Shown: piece by piece, positions 49,536-58,227 of the stretch | Layout of the letters: each line of letters begins with the position of its first letter | Numbering within the stretch: position 1 is the first letter of the stretch | Source of the DNA: SFHK01 sp964554795 | Lineage (GTDB): Bacteria; Bacillota; Clostridia; Christensenellales; Aristaeellaceae | Reading direction: 5' to 3' | DNA: 64,000 nt | NCBI GenBank assembly: GCA_964554795.1 | Contig: CAZKQB010000007.1 | Span: forward strand, 17,652 to 81,651 | The notes under the pieces: generated by a model | The model's database searches: none | Told to the model about the DNA's origin: nothing | Seen by the model: only the letters and a program-made list of their open reading frames with translations | Position numbers and translations under genes: made by a program

Positions 49536-50444
49536 TTATGTCCGGTTGGCTTCATCGGTGCTGCTGTCTGCCTTTTGTACGGAGGCAGACTTGCGGGCGG
49601 CATATTTGCGCTGCAGGCGTGCGGGAAGACTTCTGGCGCTTTCTGCCTGAAACAGGTCGGTCAGAATCTGAGCCAGTGCCTTCGCGTCCAGGTAGCGGGT
49701 CAGCTTACCCTCCCGCGCCATAGAGATGATCCCCGTCTCTTCGGATACGATTAGCGCGACAGCATCGGTGGTTTCGCTGATGCCGAGCGCGGCGCGGTGG
49801 CGGGTGCCCAGCTCCTTGCTGATGGTTGGGTCGTCGGATAGCTGCAGGATGCAGGCGGCTGCAAGGATGCGGCGGTTGCGAATGATCATTGCGCCGTCGT
49901 GGAGCGGGGTATTAGGCTCGAATACGTTTTCAATCAGCGGTGCGGAAATGTCGGCGTCCAGCGCTGTGCCGGTATCCGCGAATTCGCGCAGGCCGATTTT
50001 CTGCTCGATGATGATCAGTGCACCGATGCGCTTTCGGGACATGTTGCTCATGGCCTGAACGAGCTCAGTCACGCAGTCGTCGGCCGAGCGCTGGGCGCGC
50101 AGCTGAGAGGGATTGATCAGCGACGTACGTCCGATTTGCTCCAGTGCCTTGCGCAGCTCCGGCTGGAAAAGAATGACCATTACGATTACGCCGGTGTTGA
50201 TAAACTGCTGAAGCATCCAATTGACGACGTTTAGCTGCAAGATGTCGCTCAGCCAAAAGAAGACGAGCAATACGCCAATGCCTTTGAATACGGCGCTGGC
50301 GCGCGTGCGAAGCAACAGACGGATGATTTCATAGATGACGACGGCCATGAGAAAAATGTCCAGAAAATTCCGCCAGTCTGGCTGGTGGAAAAGATTGGTA
50401 TACAACGTCGTAATGCTCGACCACAGCGAATACAACAAATTCAA
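49536..50444 (-). CDS. cdaA: Membrane diadenylate cyclase CdaA (c-di-AMP synthase)
   Basis: This 302-residue enzyme makes c-di-AMP from two ATP. Two to three N-terminal transmembrane helices are followed by the DAC domain with the catalytic LHDGAMII (DGA) and TRHRAALG (RHR) motifs. Start: TTG at 50444 lies 6 bases after GGGGAGG and gives a normal N-terminus; the upstream ATG at 50501 would add a non-hydrophobic extension reading through the ribosome site. c-di-AMP controls potassium, osmotic balance and cell-wall homeostasis. It is cotranscribed with cdaR. Confidence 0.95.
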   Translation of the reverse strand: MNLLYSLWSSITTLYTNLFHQPDWRNFLDIFLMAVVIYEIIRLLLRTRASAVFKGIGVLLVFFWLSDILQLNVVNWMLQQFINTGVIVMVILFQPELRKALEQIGRTSLINPSQLRAQRSADDCVTELVQAMSNMSRKRIGALIIIEQKIGLREFADTGTALDADISAPLIENVFEPNTPLHDGAMIIRNRRILAAACILQLSDDPTISKELGTRHRAALGISETTDAVALIVSEETGIISMAREGKLTRYLDAKALAQILTDLFQAESARSLPARLQRKYAARKSASVQKADSSTDEANRT

Positions 50445-50560
50445 ACGGCCACCTCCCCAAACGCACTCTGCCCCTTCTATTATAATGCAAAGCTCGTCCA
50501 AATGGAATCCGTTTTCAGTTTTTTTCTCGGCAATTTTTGTTGTTAATATGTTGCAAAGCG

Positions 50561-51028
50561 CTATTTTCTGCCAGACGTTCCTTGCGCGGAAGCAGTGGCG
50601 TGGGAGACAAAAACGCCGTCGAGCTGCGACAGATAATGGATCAGTGCGCCTTCGAGCGCTTCGGAGGATGTTCCGGAGGCATAGCAGGCCGAAAGGCGCG
50701 TAGCGGTGTCCGATATTTTGCGAAGAAGCAGGCGGCAGTCGATCGTGTCGTTGGATGCACAGGCGTTCAGTGCCTCCAATGCATAAAGCTGCTTATAAAG
50801 CTCAGGCAGAAGCGTGCCGCGAATATCTGCGCCCATGACGGCCATTTTTCGCCCGATACGCTGGCATTCGTTCAGCTTGCGTATCACTTGTTCGTTGATT
50901 GCGCCGGATATGCGTTCGTTCTCGTTTCGCGTACGCTCAAGAGCGCGAATGGACGAGGTCAGGGTAAAGGTAAGCGCGGTCGTTAGCAGAAGGGCGGCCA
51001 GAAGGCGAGAAAGAGAGAGTCTGCGCAT
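50561..51028 (-). CDS. Small exported/membrane-anchored protein, unknown function
   Basis: This is a 155-residue protein with an N-terminal signal-anchor (RLLAALLLTTALTFTLT, ~8-24), followed by a mostly helical region with Arg/Glu/Leu heptads (~28-110) and four Cys residues. The ribosome site GGGAGG is followed by ATG 51028. No family recognised; the helical extracytoplasmic part resembles small sporulation or envelope helper proteins only in general shape. Confidence 0.65.
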   Translation of the reverse strand: MRRLSLSRLLAALLLTTALTFTLTSSIRALERTRNENERISGAINEQVIRKLNECQRIGRKMAVMGADIRGTLLPELYKQLYALEALNACASNDTIDCRLLLRKISDTATRLSACYASGTSSEALEGALIHYLSQLDGVFVSHATASAQGTSGRK

Positions 51029-51097
51029 AGGTAATTCCTCCCATCATCCGTTGTGACGGTATTCCTTATGCGCAGACAAAGCATTTTATGAGTTTTT

Positions 51098-51718
51098 TTA
51101 GCAATAATCAAGGATTGTGGCGAAATCGTGCGCGGGAAGCGTCAGCTCCCGGCTGTGTGAGCGGCGCGCTCCGGTCCATTTGGCGAATGCGGCCTCGTCG
51201 GCAATCGGGAAATCGATGCAAGAGGTCTTGTAGTGCATAGGAACGACGGCCTTTGGCTCAGCTTCGCGGATGATAGCGAGCGCCTGCTCGGTGTCGATGG
51301 TGTAGAAGCCGCCGATGGGAATCAGCATCAGTGATGCGCCGGAGAGAAACGCAAGCTGACGTGCATCCGGCATGTGCCCGAGGTCGCCCAGATGCACTAC
51401 CGTTTCTCCATCGGCCTGAAATTTGAAAAGAAGGTTTGTTCCGCGCTTCGCGCCCTTTGCGTTGTCGTGAAACGAGGAAATAGCCTCCACGCGCGCGCCG
51501 CCCAGCGTCCAGACGCCCTCTGTGCTCAGAAGTTGCTTTGGCCCCGTGAGCGAGGAAGGATCGTTGTGATCGTGATGCGTATGACTGATCGTCACTGCGT
51601 CGGCATGATCGGTGGGGCAGGCATAGCCGACGGAAGCGTCGAATGGGTCGGTCACGAAGGTGAAGCCATTGTTTAGCTCAAGGGTAAAGCAGGCGTGTCC
51701 ATTGAAACGAAGCTTCAT
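51098..51718 (-). CDS. UPF0173 metal-dependent hydrolase (MBL fold)
   Basis: This is a 206-residue metallo-beta-lactamase-fold protein of the UPF0173/YtkL group. The metal site SHTHHDHND (~50-58), HLGDLGHMPD (~115) and PMHYKTS (~167) are present. The native substrate is unknown. The start is ATG 51718, 7-8 bases after a GGAGG located within the end of the upstream gene (51720-52097). It is part of a compact minus-strand cluster with the unknown gene and the NAD(P)HX repair enzyme. Confidence 0.92.
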   Translation of the reverse strand: MKLRFNGHACFTLELNNGFTFVTDPFDASVGYACPTDHADAVTISHTHHDHNDPSSLTGPKQLLSTEGVWTLGGARVEAISSFHDNAKGAKRGTNLLFKFQADGETVVHLGDLGHMPDARQLAFLSGASLMLIPIGGFYTIDTEQALAIIREAEPKAVVPMHYKTSCIDFPIADEAAFAKWTGARRSHSRELTLPAHDFATILDYC

Positions 51719-51719
51719 A

Positions 51720-52097
51720 TCAGTTGCCTCCTTCAAAAATCTGTTTGAGAAATTGCGTTTCCTCCGTGTGGTGCAGCCGCAGAGCTTCGGCAAGCGCTTC
51801 TCGCAGCAGCCGGTCGCGGATTTCGGGAGCAGCCTTCAGAAGACGGAGATAGAGAGTGCGGAGCGCTTCAGGCACGTCCGGCAGGCGTGGCGAGAGAAAC
51901 AGGAGCCCTCCTTGCGGGCGCAGCGTAAACAGCGCTTCCAGAGAGGGGACGGATGAAATCCCATACCGGGGCGCGTCCGAAACAAAGAGCGCACCTCCGC
52001 GGTCTATGCGAACAAACGCGCCGCACGGCCGAAGTGCTTCCGCAGCCACTTTTTTGAGATGCGCGCATTCGGCGTCAAGCAATGGATAGACGTTCAT
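51720..52097 (-). CDS. Hypothetical 125-residue protein between NAD(P)HX repair and UPF0173 genes
   Basis: This is a soluble protein with an N-terminal helix and beta section (CGAFVRIDRGGALFVSD) followed by a helical Leu/Arg-rich C-terminus. Its ATG overlaps the nnr stop by four bases and its stop is one base from the UPF0173 start, so it is a real translated member of the cluster. The composition (residues GLLFLSPRLPDVPEAL) suggests a compact alpha/beta fold. No family recognised. Confidence 0.7.
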   Translation of the reverse strand: MNVYPLLDAECAHLKKVAAEALRPCGAFVRIDRGGALFVSDAPRYGISSVPSLEALFTLRPQGGLLFLSPRLPDVPEALRTLYLRLLKAAPEIRDRLLREALAEALRLHHTEETQFLKQIFEGGN

Positions 52098-53689
52098 TGG
52101 CGTAACGCCTCAACGGAAAGGAACGCGCGTGGCAATGCTTCGATTAGATCGGTCGGCAGCATGGAGAACGTTCCCTTTTCGCTGGCTGCGAGCTCGCCTG
52201 CACGGCCGTGCAGCTCGCTGCCCAGCCAGAGAGCTGTTGTGGGAGAAAGTCCCTGTGCAAGCAACGCGCCGACGATACCGGTGAGCGCGTCGCCGCTTCC
52301 ACCCTTTGCCATGCCTACGTTGCCGGATGCGGAAAGAAAACGGCCGTCGCCGACAATCAGCGAGCAGGCACCCTTCAAGAGCACCGCAGGGCCGAGCGCA
52401 TGCAGATGCGCCGCAGCGTCCGCTGCCGGAAGAATTCCGCCATTGAGCCGTGCAGCCTCGCCGGGATGCGGAGTCAGCGCGCAGTTGACATGAAGAAGGT
52501 CGCGCAGAGAACAGTGCCTCGCCAGGCTCCCCGGAGTGCGTGCCGACTCACCGTTCCCAAAAGCGGAGTTTGGACAGCTCGCATGAGCGTTTTCCTTTGA
52601 ATGTGAAGTGTCTGCGGCGATCAAGTTCAGCGCGTCGGCATCCAGCACGGTCGGCAATCCGCTTTCCAGAATTACCCGGATACAGGCGCTACTCGCGCGC
52701 ATGGAAAGTCCGCAACCGGCGGCTACGGCTGTTTTTCCGCGCAGTGCAGTCATAAGAAGAGGGGCTGCGTCGTCATTCAGCGCACCGTCAGTTTCCGGGA
52801 GAGGAAGGCACATGGCTTCCGGCGCAAGCGTTTGCAGGATGGGCAGGCAGCCCTCAGGACAGGCGACGGTTGTCAGTCCTACGCCTGAGCGCAAAGCGGC
52901 GCGGGTACACATGGCTGCCGCACCTGCCATTCCGCGAGAGCCTGCAACGATCAGCAGGTGACCGAAATCGTTTTTATGCGCCGTGCGTCTCCGCGCTGGC
53001 AGGGCATGCGCTGCGTCCTGGCTTTCCGCAAGCCTCAAGACGTCATTCGGCGCCAAGGATGAGGGAATACCGATGTCGCGCACGACAAGCCTTCCACAAA
53101 CATTCATACCGTCGCCGAGCCAGTGGCCGGGTTTGGCTGTCTGGAACGCGACGGTTACGTCCGCGCAGACGAAGGGGTGGAAGAGCGCGCCGCTATCGGC
53201 AGAGAGGCCGGAGGGAATGTCTGCGCTTACGGTAAGGGAGCCGTATTTTCGGTCGGCATTCATGCGCTCGATCACGCGCGCGGCGTCGCCCTCTGGCGCG
53301 CGGGAAAGGCCGATGCCGAACAGGCAGTCCGCCCACGCGTCCGGGCGGGGAATCGCATCGAGTCCGGCGACATCCGCAAATGCGAAAACCTTACTTCGCG
53401 CGAGTTCGTAGTTTCGAATGGCATCGGCGGTGCGCGGCTGCCCGACGGGCAGGACGATGGCGCGGCCGCCCTTTTCGGCAAACAGTCTCGCGGCGGCGTA
53501 GCCGTCTCCGCCGTTTCCGCCGGTTCCGCAAGCAAAGATGCACGTTTTTCCGCGCTCGGCCAGCGCATGCAAAAGCTCGTCGCAAAGCGCGGCAGCGGCG
53601 CGTTCCATCAAATCAATGGAGGCGACGCCAGTGTCAAAATACGCCTGTTCCATGTTGCGCATCTGCTGCGCGGTCAGGATTGACTTCAT
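52094..53689 (-). CDS. nnr: Bifunctional NAD(P)H-hydrate epimerase / ADP-dependent (S)-NAD(P)H-hydrate dehydratase
   Basis: This 531-residue enzyme repairs hydrated NADH/NADPH. Residues 1-~210 are the YjeF_N epimerase (LTAQQMRNMEQ, CGTGGNGGDGYAAAR). Residues ~230-531 are the ribokinase-like dehydratase (HLLIVAGSRGMAGAA, LTPHPGEAARL, then GSGDALTGIVGALLAQG). A ~40-residue low-complexity insertion (~385-425) precedes the LTPHPGE block, which is longer than usual. The start is ATG 53689 with GGAGG nine bases upstream; the open frame extends to 53779 but that part has no ribosome site. Confidence 0.93.
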   Translation of the reverse strand: MKSILTAQQMRNMEQAYFDTGVASIDLMERAAAALCDELLHALAERGKTCIFACGTGGNGGDGYAAARLFAEKGGRAIVLPVGQPRTADAIRNYELARSKVFAFADVAGLDAIPRPDAWADCLFGIGLSRAPEGDAARVIERMNADRKYGSLTVSADIPSGLSADSGALFHPFVCADVTVAFQTAKPGHWLGDGMNVCGRLVVRDIGIPSSLAPNDVLRLAESQDAAHALPARRRTAHKNDFGHLLIVAGSRGMAGAAAMCTRAALRSGVGLTTVACPEGCLPILQTLAPEAMCLPLPETDGALNDDAAPLLMTALRGKTAVAAGCGLSMRASSACIRVILESGLPTVLDADALNLIAADTSHSKENAHASCPNSAFGNGESARTPGSLARHCSLRDLLHVNCALTPHPGEAARLNGGILPAADAAAHLHALGPAVLLKGACSLIVGDGRFLSASGNVGMAKGGSGDALTGIVGALLAQGLSPTTALWLGSELHGRAGELAASEKGTFSMLPTDLIEALPRAFLSVEALRQ

Positions 53690-53871
53690 GAAGAATTCCT
53701 CCGTTATTTGAGAATCCGATAAACGGATACAGTCTTCGCGGCAATCGGCCGACGGGAGCCTCTTTTGTTCGCAGTTCATAGGCCGATTTCGTTACTGGAT
53801 AAACAAGTGCGACGCACGTTGGAATGGATGGCGGAATGCTTTCGCGGAAACTGCCTTGCGTCCGGGTTTGT

Positions 53872-54663
53872 CTACACATACCCCATCAGGCCTCGTACGG
53901 ATACGTCGCCGGCACGCACGAAAACCTGACCGCGATCGAGCGTATCCACGATCAGTGCGCCGTCGTCGGCAAAATCACGTGCGAAGCCGACGAAGGTTTC
54001 CGTCTGGCCGTGAACCTGAATTTCCTTTCCGAGAGTTGCGGAGAGGGGGCGAATTTCCGAAAGAATTGCAGAAAGCCCATTTTTTTGATAAAGCTCCCGC
54101 GCGTCGTCAAAGTGGGCCACAATTCTGTTTACCGCATCCTCCGGCGACATCCGAATGCCGCAGGTACTTTCCAGCGTTGCAGCCCAAGGCAGATCCGGCG
54201 ATGGTGCAGACCCCAGAAGGTTTACGCCAATGCCAACAACCGCCCATGCCAGAAACATTCCGGTTATGCGCATTTCAGCCAGCATGCCCGCAATTTTCCG
54301 GCTTTTGCACACGAGATCGTTTGGCCATTTGATGCGTACGGCACCGCTCGCTTTCTCGTTCAGCGCCCTTGCAGTCGCCAGGGCGGCAACGAATACCAGA
54401 TCCGCCGCACAGGTAGCAGGCATGGTGTTTGGCGTGGGGCGAACCAGAATGGAGAACCACGCGCCCATGTCCGGCCTGGACAGCCATTTGCGGTCAAAGC
54501 GTCCGCGCCCTGCGAATTGCTCGCGCGCAAAGGCAACGGCTCCGTCCGGCGCATCTTCTTCAGCCCACGTCTTCATGCGGGTGTTTGTGGAATCGGCAAG
54601 CTCATATATGCGCGCGGCATGACCTGAAAGAAGGCATTCTGTATAAAGGTTTTTGCTGTCCAT
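53872..54663 (-). CDS. birA: Biotin-[acetyl-CoA-carboxylase] ligase
   Basis: This 263-residue enzyme activates biotin and attaches it to biotin-carboxyl-carrier proteins. The biotin loop reads GRGRFDRKW (~52-60), followed by IKWPNDLV (~112) and AGMLAE (~124). The C-terminal SH3-like cap domain is present. No N-terminal winged helix precedes the catalytic domain, so it is a non-repressor (group I) BirA. Genes 15 bases upstream on the same strand encode the MazG-like protein. Confidence 0.94.
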   Translation of the reverse strand: MDSKNLYTECLLSGHAARIYELADSTNTRMKTWAEEDAPDGAVAFAREQFAGRGRFDRKWLSRPDMGAWFSILVRPTPNTMPATCAADLVFVAALATARALNEKASGAVRIKWPNDLVCKSRKIAGMLAEMRITGMFLAWAVVGIGVNLLGSAPSPDLPWAATLESTCGIRMSPEDAVNRIVAHFDDARELYQKNGLSAILSEIRPLSATLGKEIQVHGQTETFVGFARDFADDGALIVDTLDRGQVFVRAGDVSVRGLMGYV

Positions 54664-54678
54664 GGGAGGCCTCCCGCG

Positions 54679-55014
54679 TCATTTTTCGCTTTCATTGCGG
54701 TGGAGTGATTTTTCAGAGCTGAAGCCCTCCGGATAGCGTGCCTTCAGCTTGTCGATGTTTGCCTGAAGAATTTCCTCCAGCGTTAACCCCAGCGCGGTCG
54801 CCGTTCCGGCGAGGTACCATGCAATATCGCCCAGCTCCTCTGCGAGATGCGCCTTATCCAGCTCGTGTCCCTGTGCCAGCCACTTTTTCACAATGTCAAT
54901 CGCTTCGCCCGATTCGCCGCAAAGCCCCATTACGCCGTTCAGGAGCATGTCGCGCTCGCTCAACGCCGGGTTTCGCGTCGTCATAGCCAGATTCTGATAT
55001 TCGTTGATCGTCAT
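54679..55014 (-). CDS. MazG-like nucleotide pyrophosphohydrolase
   Basis: This is a 111-residue all-alpha NTP-PPase of the MazG superfamily. The metal-binding glutamates appear as GLCGESGEAIDIVKKW (~33-48) and AEELGDIAWYLAGTA (~58-72), the E-x-x-E and E-x-x-D layout. Such small proteins remove non-canonical or alarmone nucleotides. The start is ATG 55014, with GGAGG nine bases ahead. Probably cotranscribed with birA. Confidence 0.88.
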   Translation of the reverse strand: MTINEYQNLAMTTRNPALSERDMLLNGVMGLCGESGEAIDIVKKWLAQGHELDKAHLAEELGDIAWYLAGTATALGLTLEEILQANIDKLKARYPEGFSSEKSLHRNESEK

Positions 55015-55080
55015 GGATTGTATCCTCCGCTTCTGTTTTCTACAGTATAGCAAACGAAAATCGCCGCGTCAAGAAAGGGC

Positions 55081-55109
55081 TGGACGAAGTTCACATACCA
55101 TGCTATAAT
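55081..55109 (+). promoter_or_regulatory. Promoter of the secreted unknown gene
   Basis: TGGACG (55081-55086), a 17-base spacer and TATAAT (55104-55109). Confidence 0.6.
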
Positions 55110-55133
55110 GTACACAAAAATGGAAAGGAAGAA

Positions 55134-56276
55134 ATGAAAATGAAACGTGGCATTGCAATGCTTCTGGCGCTTTCGCTTGCGTTCTCTTTTGCGGCATTCG
55201 CTGAACCGTCCGCGTCAACGGAGGAATGGATGATAGGGGAGACGATCGAGCTGGCGAAGCGGATTCAGGTGCTTGGTGCAGACGAGGCATATGGCCGTCT
55301 TTACACGTCAGACGAACAGATTCTTTCAAGTGGAACCGCGGCAGCGCAAATGACGATTCCCGATGCGTCGAAGGCGACAGTGCTCTACCTCAACCTTGAT
55401 GCCCTGCTGATGGACGGCGCAGGGCTTACGCTGGAGCTTTCTGAGGAAGCCGAGCATGTGATGAAAGCGCAATTGGGAAGCATCCTACTTCAGATGACAG
55501 CCAGTGGATTCGGCGTTTATGCAACGGCGGGAATGGCCATTTATCAAGCGGAGGAGGTTTACCCCGGATTTGATTCGTTTTCCGGCGCAGTGGTGCTGCT
55601 GGATTGCGGCACGGCGACGATTGGCGCAGCCTTCTCCATGAGAGAAAGCGGCGTTGTAACGGCAGATGCAAGGCTGTTGCCTGCAGGCGCTGCAGCGATG
55701 CTTTCCACATTTAGTATGCCCGAAACGCCGATAGAAAGCCGAGCCTTCCCGACGACCGCTGCTGGGGAGGAATGGTATAAAGCAACGGCGCTCGACGCGG
55801 CGGCTCGACTGAAGCTTCTGATGTCGGACAAGCTGTATGTGGAGTCCATGGGCCCTTCTGATGAGAGCAAGGCTATTATTGAAGGTTATGCTGCAGGTCA
55901 GGGTACAGACATGAAATGCATCTTCGATATAGTTCTTCCAAACGAAGGTTTTATGTCTGACGCAGCTATGAGCGAGGAGGTTCGGCAGCTCGTACGCAGG
56001 AAGTATGCCTCTCAGGCGGTAACGTTCCTGCTTGCAAGGAAGAGCGAGACAGCGCTTTCGGCTGGAAGCATGATGAGCGAAACCCTCTATTGCAGCGGTA
56101 TTTCGGATTTTGAAGACCGCGTCATGTTTGTTGATGCAAACTCCTTTATCGCCGGCGTTTCATTCTCGAACATGGGAAAGGGTGTCGTGCGCGTACAGGC
56201 GATGCCTATGCCAGCCGATGCATTAAAAGATTATTCCGAAACGGACATGCTAGAGATTTTTGGCTTGGTAGACTGA
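55134..56276 (+). CDS. Secreted protein of unknown function
   Basis: This is a 380-residue protein with a typical signal peptide (hydrophobic LLALSLAFSFAAFAEP, ~9-24; cleavage near AFA-EP). The mature protein is Ala/Met-rich, mixed alpha/beta and has no repeat or catalytic motif I can name. Met 3 (ATG 55140) is better spaced from AAGGAAG than the first ATG. It has its own promoter. A family of Clostridia exported proteins of this sort exists only in a general sense; the function is unknown. Confidence 0.75.
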   Translation: MKMKRGIAMLLALSLAFSFAAFAEPSASTEEWMIGETIELAKRIQVLGADEAYGRLYTSDEQILSSGTAAAQMTIPDASKATVLYLNLDALLMDGAGLTLELSEEAEHVMKAQLGSILLQMTASGFGVYATAGMAIYQAEEVYPGFDSFSGAVVLLDCGTATIGAAFSMRESGVVTADARLLPAGAAAMLSTFSMPETPIESRAFPTTAAGEEWYKATALDAAARLKLLMSDKLYVESMGPSDESKAIIEGYAAGQGTDMKCIFDIVLPNEGFMSDAAMSEEVRQLVRRKYASQAVTFLLARKSETALSAGSMMSETLYCSGISDFEDRVMFVDANSFIAGVSFSNMGKGVVRVQAMPMPADALKDYSETDMLEIFGLVD

Positions 56277-56308
56277 TTTTTCAGAGGAAAAGCTAACCCA
56301 AAATAGGG

Positions 56309-56337
56309 TTGAATTTTGTGGGACGAGTGGGTATAAT
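56309..56337 (+). promoter_or_regulatory. Promoter of the DUF1292 gene
   Basis: TTGAAT (56309-56314), a 17-base spacer and TATAAT (56332-56337). Confidence 0.8.
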
Positions 56338-56384
56338 AGCATTGTCCGCAGAGAATGCGAATCATCCGAAAGGAGAAACGAATC

Positions 56385-56714
56385 ATGGACGAAGAGCTCG
56401 ATCTCGTAGTGTTTGAGGACGATCAGGGGAACCAGATCACGATGGAGGTCATCGATTACTTCTTCTACGAGGGTAAGGAATATGCAATGCTGACCGATTA
56501 TCAGGAGGACAGCGAGTGCGACGCATGCGAGAAGGAAGACTGCGAGGGTTGCCCGCAGCAGGAAATTGTAATCATGCGCGTGGAACCCGTGGGCGACGAT
56601 GAGGAAGAATTCGTGCCTGTGGACGAGGAACTTGCCAGCCGTCTGATAGAAATGATCGAAAGCGGCGCGTTTGACGATGACTTTGAGGAAGAGGAAGACG
56701 ACGAGGAGCCGTAA
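56385..56714 (+). CDS. DUF1292 acidic protein with Cys cluster
   Basis: This is a 109-residue acidic protein. The DUF1292 (YrzB-like) fold is visible as LVVFEDDQGNQITMEVIDYF and YEGKEYAMLTDY. A Cys-rich insert, CDACEKEDCEGCP (~47-59), may bind metal. The C-terminus is a run of Asp/Glu. The start is ATG 56385 with AAAGGAGAAA upstream. A second DUF1292 copy is fused to RuvX at 5977, so this host has at least two. Function unknown. Confidence 0.85.
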   Translation: MDEELDLVVFEDDQGNQITMEVIDYFFYEGKEYAMLTDYQEDSECDACEKEDCEGCPQQEIVIMRVEPVGDDEEEFVPVDEELASRLIEMIESGAFDDDFEEEEDDEEP

Positions 56715-56726
56715 ATCCCATCCATA

Positions 56727-56757
56727 ACCGGCTGAGCGCGAACGCCCGCCGGTTTTT
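56727..56757 (+). terminator. Terminator after the DUF1292 gene
   Basis: ACCGGC (56727-56732) pairs with GCCGGT (56748-56753) and is followed by TTTTT. Confidence 0.75.
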
Positions 56758-56795
56758 CATGCCCTCATTGTTGGGCTTCAGGAAGGAAGAAGCGA

Positions 56796-57632
56796 ATGCG
56801 AGTTACCGTACATGCACAGGCAAAAATCAACTGGGCGCTTGATATTCTCTCAAGGCGAGACGACGGCTATCACGAAATGGATATGCTGATGCAGAAAATT
56901 GCGATGTCCGACGAAATCCGCTTTGAAACGGCAAGATGGACGACGCTAAGCGTAAATGGCCGTCTGATTGCGAATGCCGGGAAGAACCTGATCGTTCGTG
57001 CGGCGAATCTGCTCAATGAGTATATGGGCGAGAAACGCGGTGTTCGGATTACGCTTGCAAAGCACATTCCCGTGCGGGCTGGCTTGGGAGGAGGCAGCGC
57101 CGACTGTGCCGCAGCGCTCGTGGCGCTGAATGACCTGTGGGGCTTCAAGCTTCCGGTCAAGACGCTAAAAAAGCTGGCGCTCAGTTTGGGTGCGGACGTG
57201 CCTTATTGCATGGAAAACGATTTTTGCCGCGTGCGAGGGATTGGCGAAGACGTTCAGACGCTGGAAAATGCGCCTAAAATTCCGCTGGTTGTGGCATGTG
57301 TAAGCCCAGGCCTTTCCACGCAGGCGGTGTTTGCCAATTTTGATGAAGCGGGAGATCTGCCGTTGCGCGTTCCGATGGAGAGACTGCATGGCTACCTATC
57401 CTCCGGCGATTTCCGCGCTGCGGACGAAATCAGTGGAAACGCGCTGGAGCGAGCTGCGATTCGTCTGCTTCCGGCTGTCGCGGACACCATAGAACAGATG
57501 CGTGCCTGTGGTTCAATCTATACGCGCATGTCCGGAAGCGGATCGGCCGTGTTCGGCGTGTTTGAAACTGCGGAAAGAGCGAAGGAAGCGGCGCAGAGGA
57601 TTGCGGGCGCGGTTGCGACGGAAACCGTCTGA
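56796..57632 (+). CDS. ispE: 4-diphosphocytidyl-2-C-methyl-D-erythritol kinase
   Basis: This is a 278-residue GHMP kinase of the MEP isoprenoid pathway, phosphorylating CDP-methylerythritol. Marks are AKINWALDILSRRDDGYHE (~10-28), the ATP loop PVRAGLGGGSADCAAAL (~91-107) and the C-terminal RMSGSGSAVFGVFE (~246-259). The length is normal. It shows that this organism makes isoprenoids by the MEP route. Genes downstream are sporulation genes with their own ribosome sites. Confidence 0.95.
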   Translation: MRVTVHAQAKINWALDILSRRDDGYHEMDMLMQKIAMSDEIRFETARWTTLSVNGRLIANAGKNLIVRAANLLNEYMGEKRGVRITLAKHIPVRAGLGGGSADCAAALVALNDLWGFKLPVKTLKKLALSLGADVPYCMENDFCRVRGIGEDVQTLENAPKIPLVVACVSPGLSTQAVFANFDEAGDLPLRVPMERLHGYLSSGDFRAADEISGNALERAAIRLLPAVADTIEQMRACGSIYTRMSGSGSAVFGVFETAERAKEAAQRIAGAVATETV

Positions 57633-57705
57633 TTTTCTCGAAAAAGTGAATAATTCCCCGTGCAATTGCCGACGATAGATGCATAAAACCCGGGAGGTTT
57701 GCATC

Positions 57706-58227
57706 ATGCGTCGGCTTTTACTATGTCTTTTCTGTATTGGAATATTGCTTACATCGATTTGCGAAGCGGAAGCGTTCTCGCCTGTGCGACTGCATGTCGT
57801 GGCGGAGAGCAACGAACCCGAGGCGCAGCAAATGAAGCTTCTCGTGCGGGATCGCATCGCCATGGAAACGCGTGCGCTGCTGGCCTCCGCGCGCAGCGAA
57901 GCTGAGGCCTGCGCTGTTCTGCGCGAGAAGGCTGTGTATCTTCGCGCCCGTGCGAGACAGACCGCGAAGGAAAATGGATACGAAGGCCGCATTGCGATAC
58001 GGCAGGGTCGAATGTCGTTTCCAGCAAGGCTGTATGGTTCGCTGCTCTTACCCGAGGGGGAGTACAGCGCCGTGCGTATGGAACTCGGCGCGGCAGAGGG
58101 CCGCAATTGGTGGTGCGTGCTGTATCCTTCCCTCTGCATTCGCGGAGGAAATGCGGGGCCGATCCGATTTTACTCCAGCGTGCGTACGTGGATAGAACGA
58201 ATCCGGAGGGAGGGGATGGGACTATGA
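57706..58227 (+). CDS. spoIIR: Stage II sporulation protein R
   Basis: SpoIIR is secreted from the forespore and triggers cleavage of pro-sigma-E by SpoIIGA. The 173-residue protein has a signal peptide (~1-25), then VRLHVVAESNEPEAQQMKLL (~31-50), FPARLYGSLLLPEGEYSAV (~102-120) and NWWCVLYPSLC (~134-144), all characteristic. The start is ATG 57706, with GGGAGG about 9 bases upstream; a farther upstream in-frame ATG lacks one. Its TGA overlaps the sleB ATG (ATGA), so the two are translationally coupled. Confidence 0.94.
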   Translation: MRRLLLCLFCIGILLTSICEAEAFSPVRLHVVAESNEPEAQQMKLLVRDRIAMETRALLASARSEAEACAVLREKAVYLRARARQTAKENGYEGRIAIRQGRMSFPARLYGSLLLPEGEYSAVRMELGAAEGRNWWCVLYPSLCIRGGNAGPIRFYSSVRTWIERIRREGMGL

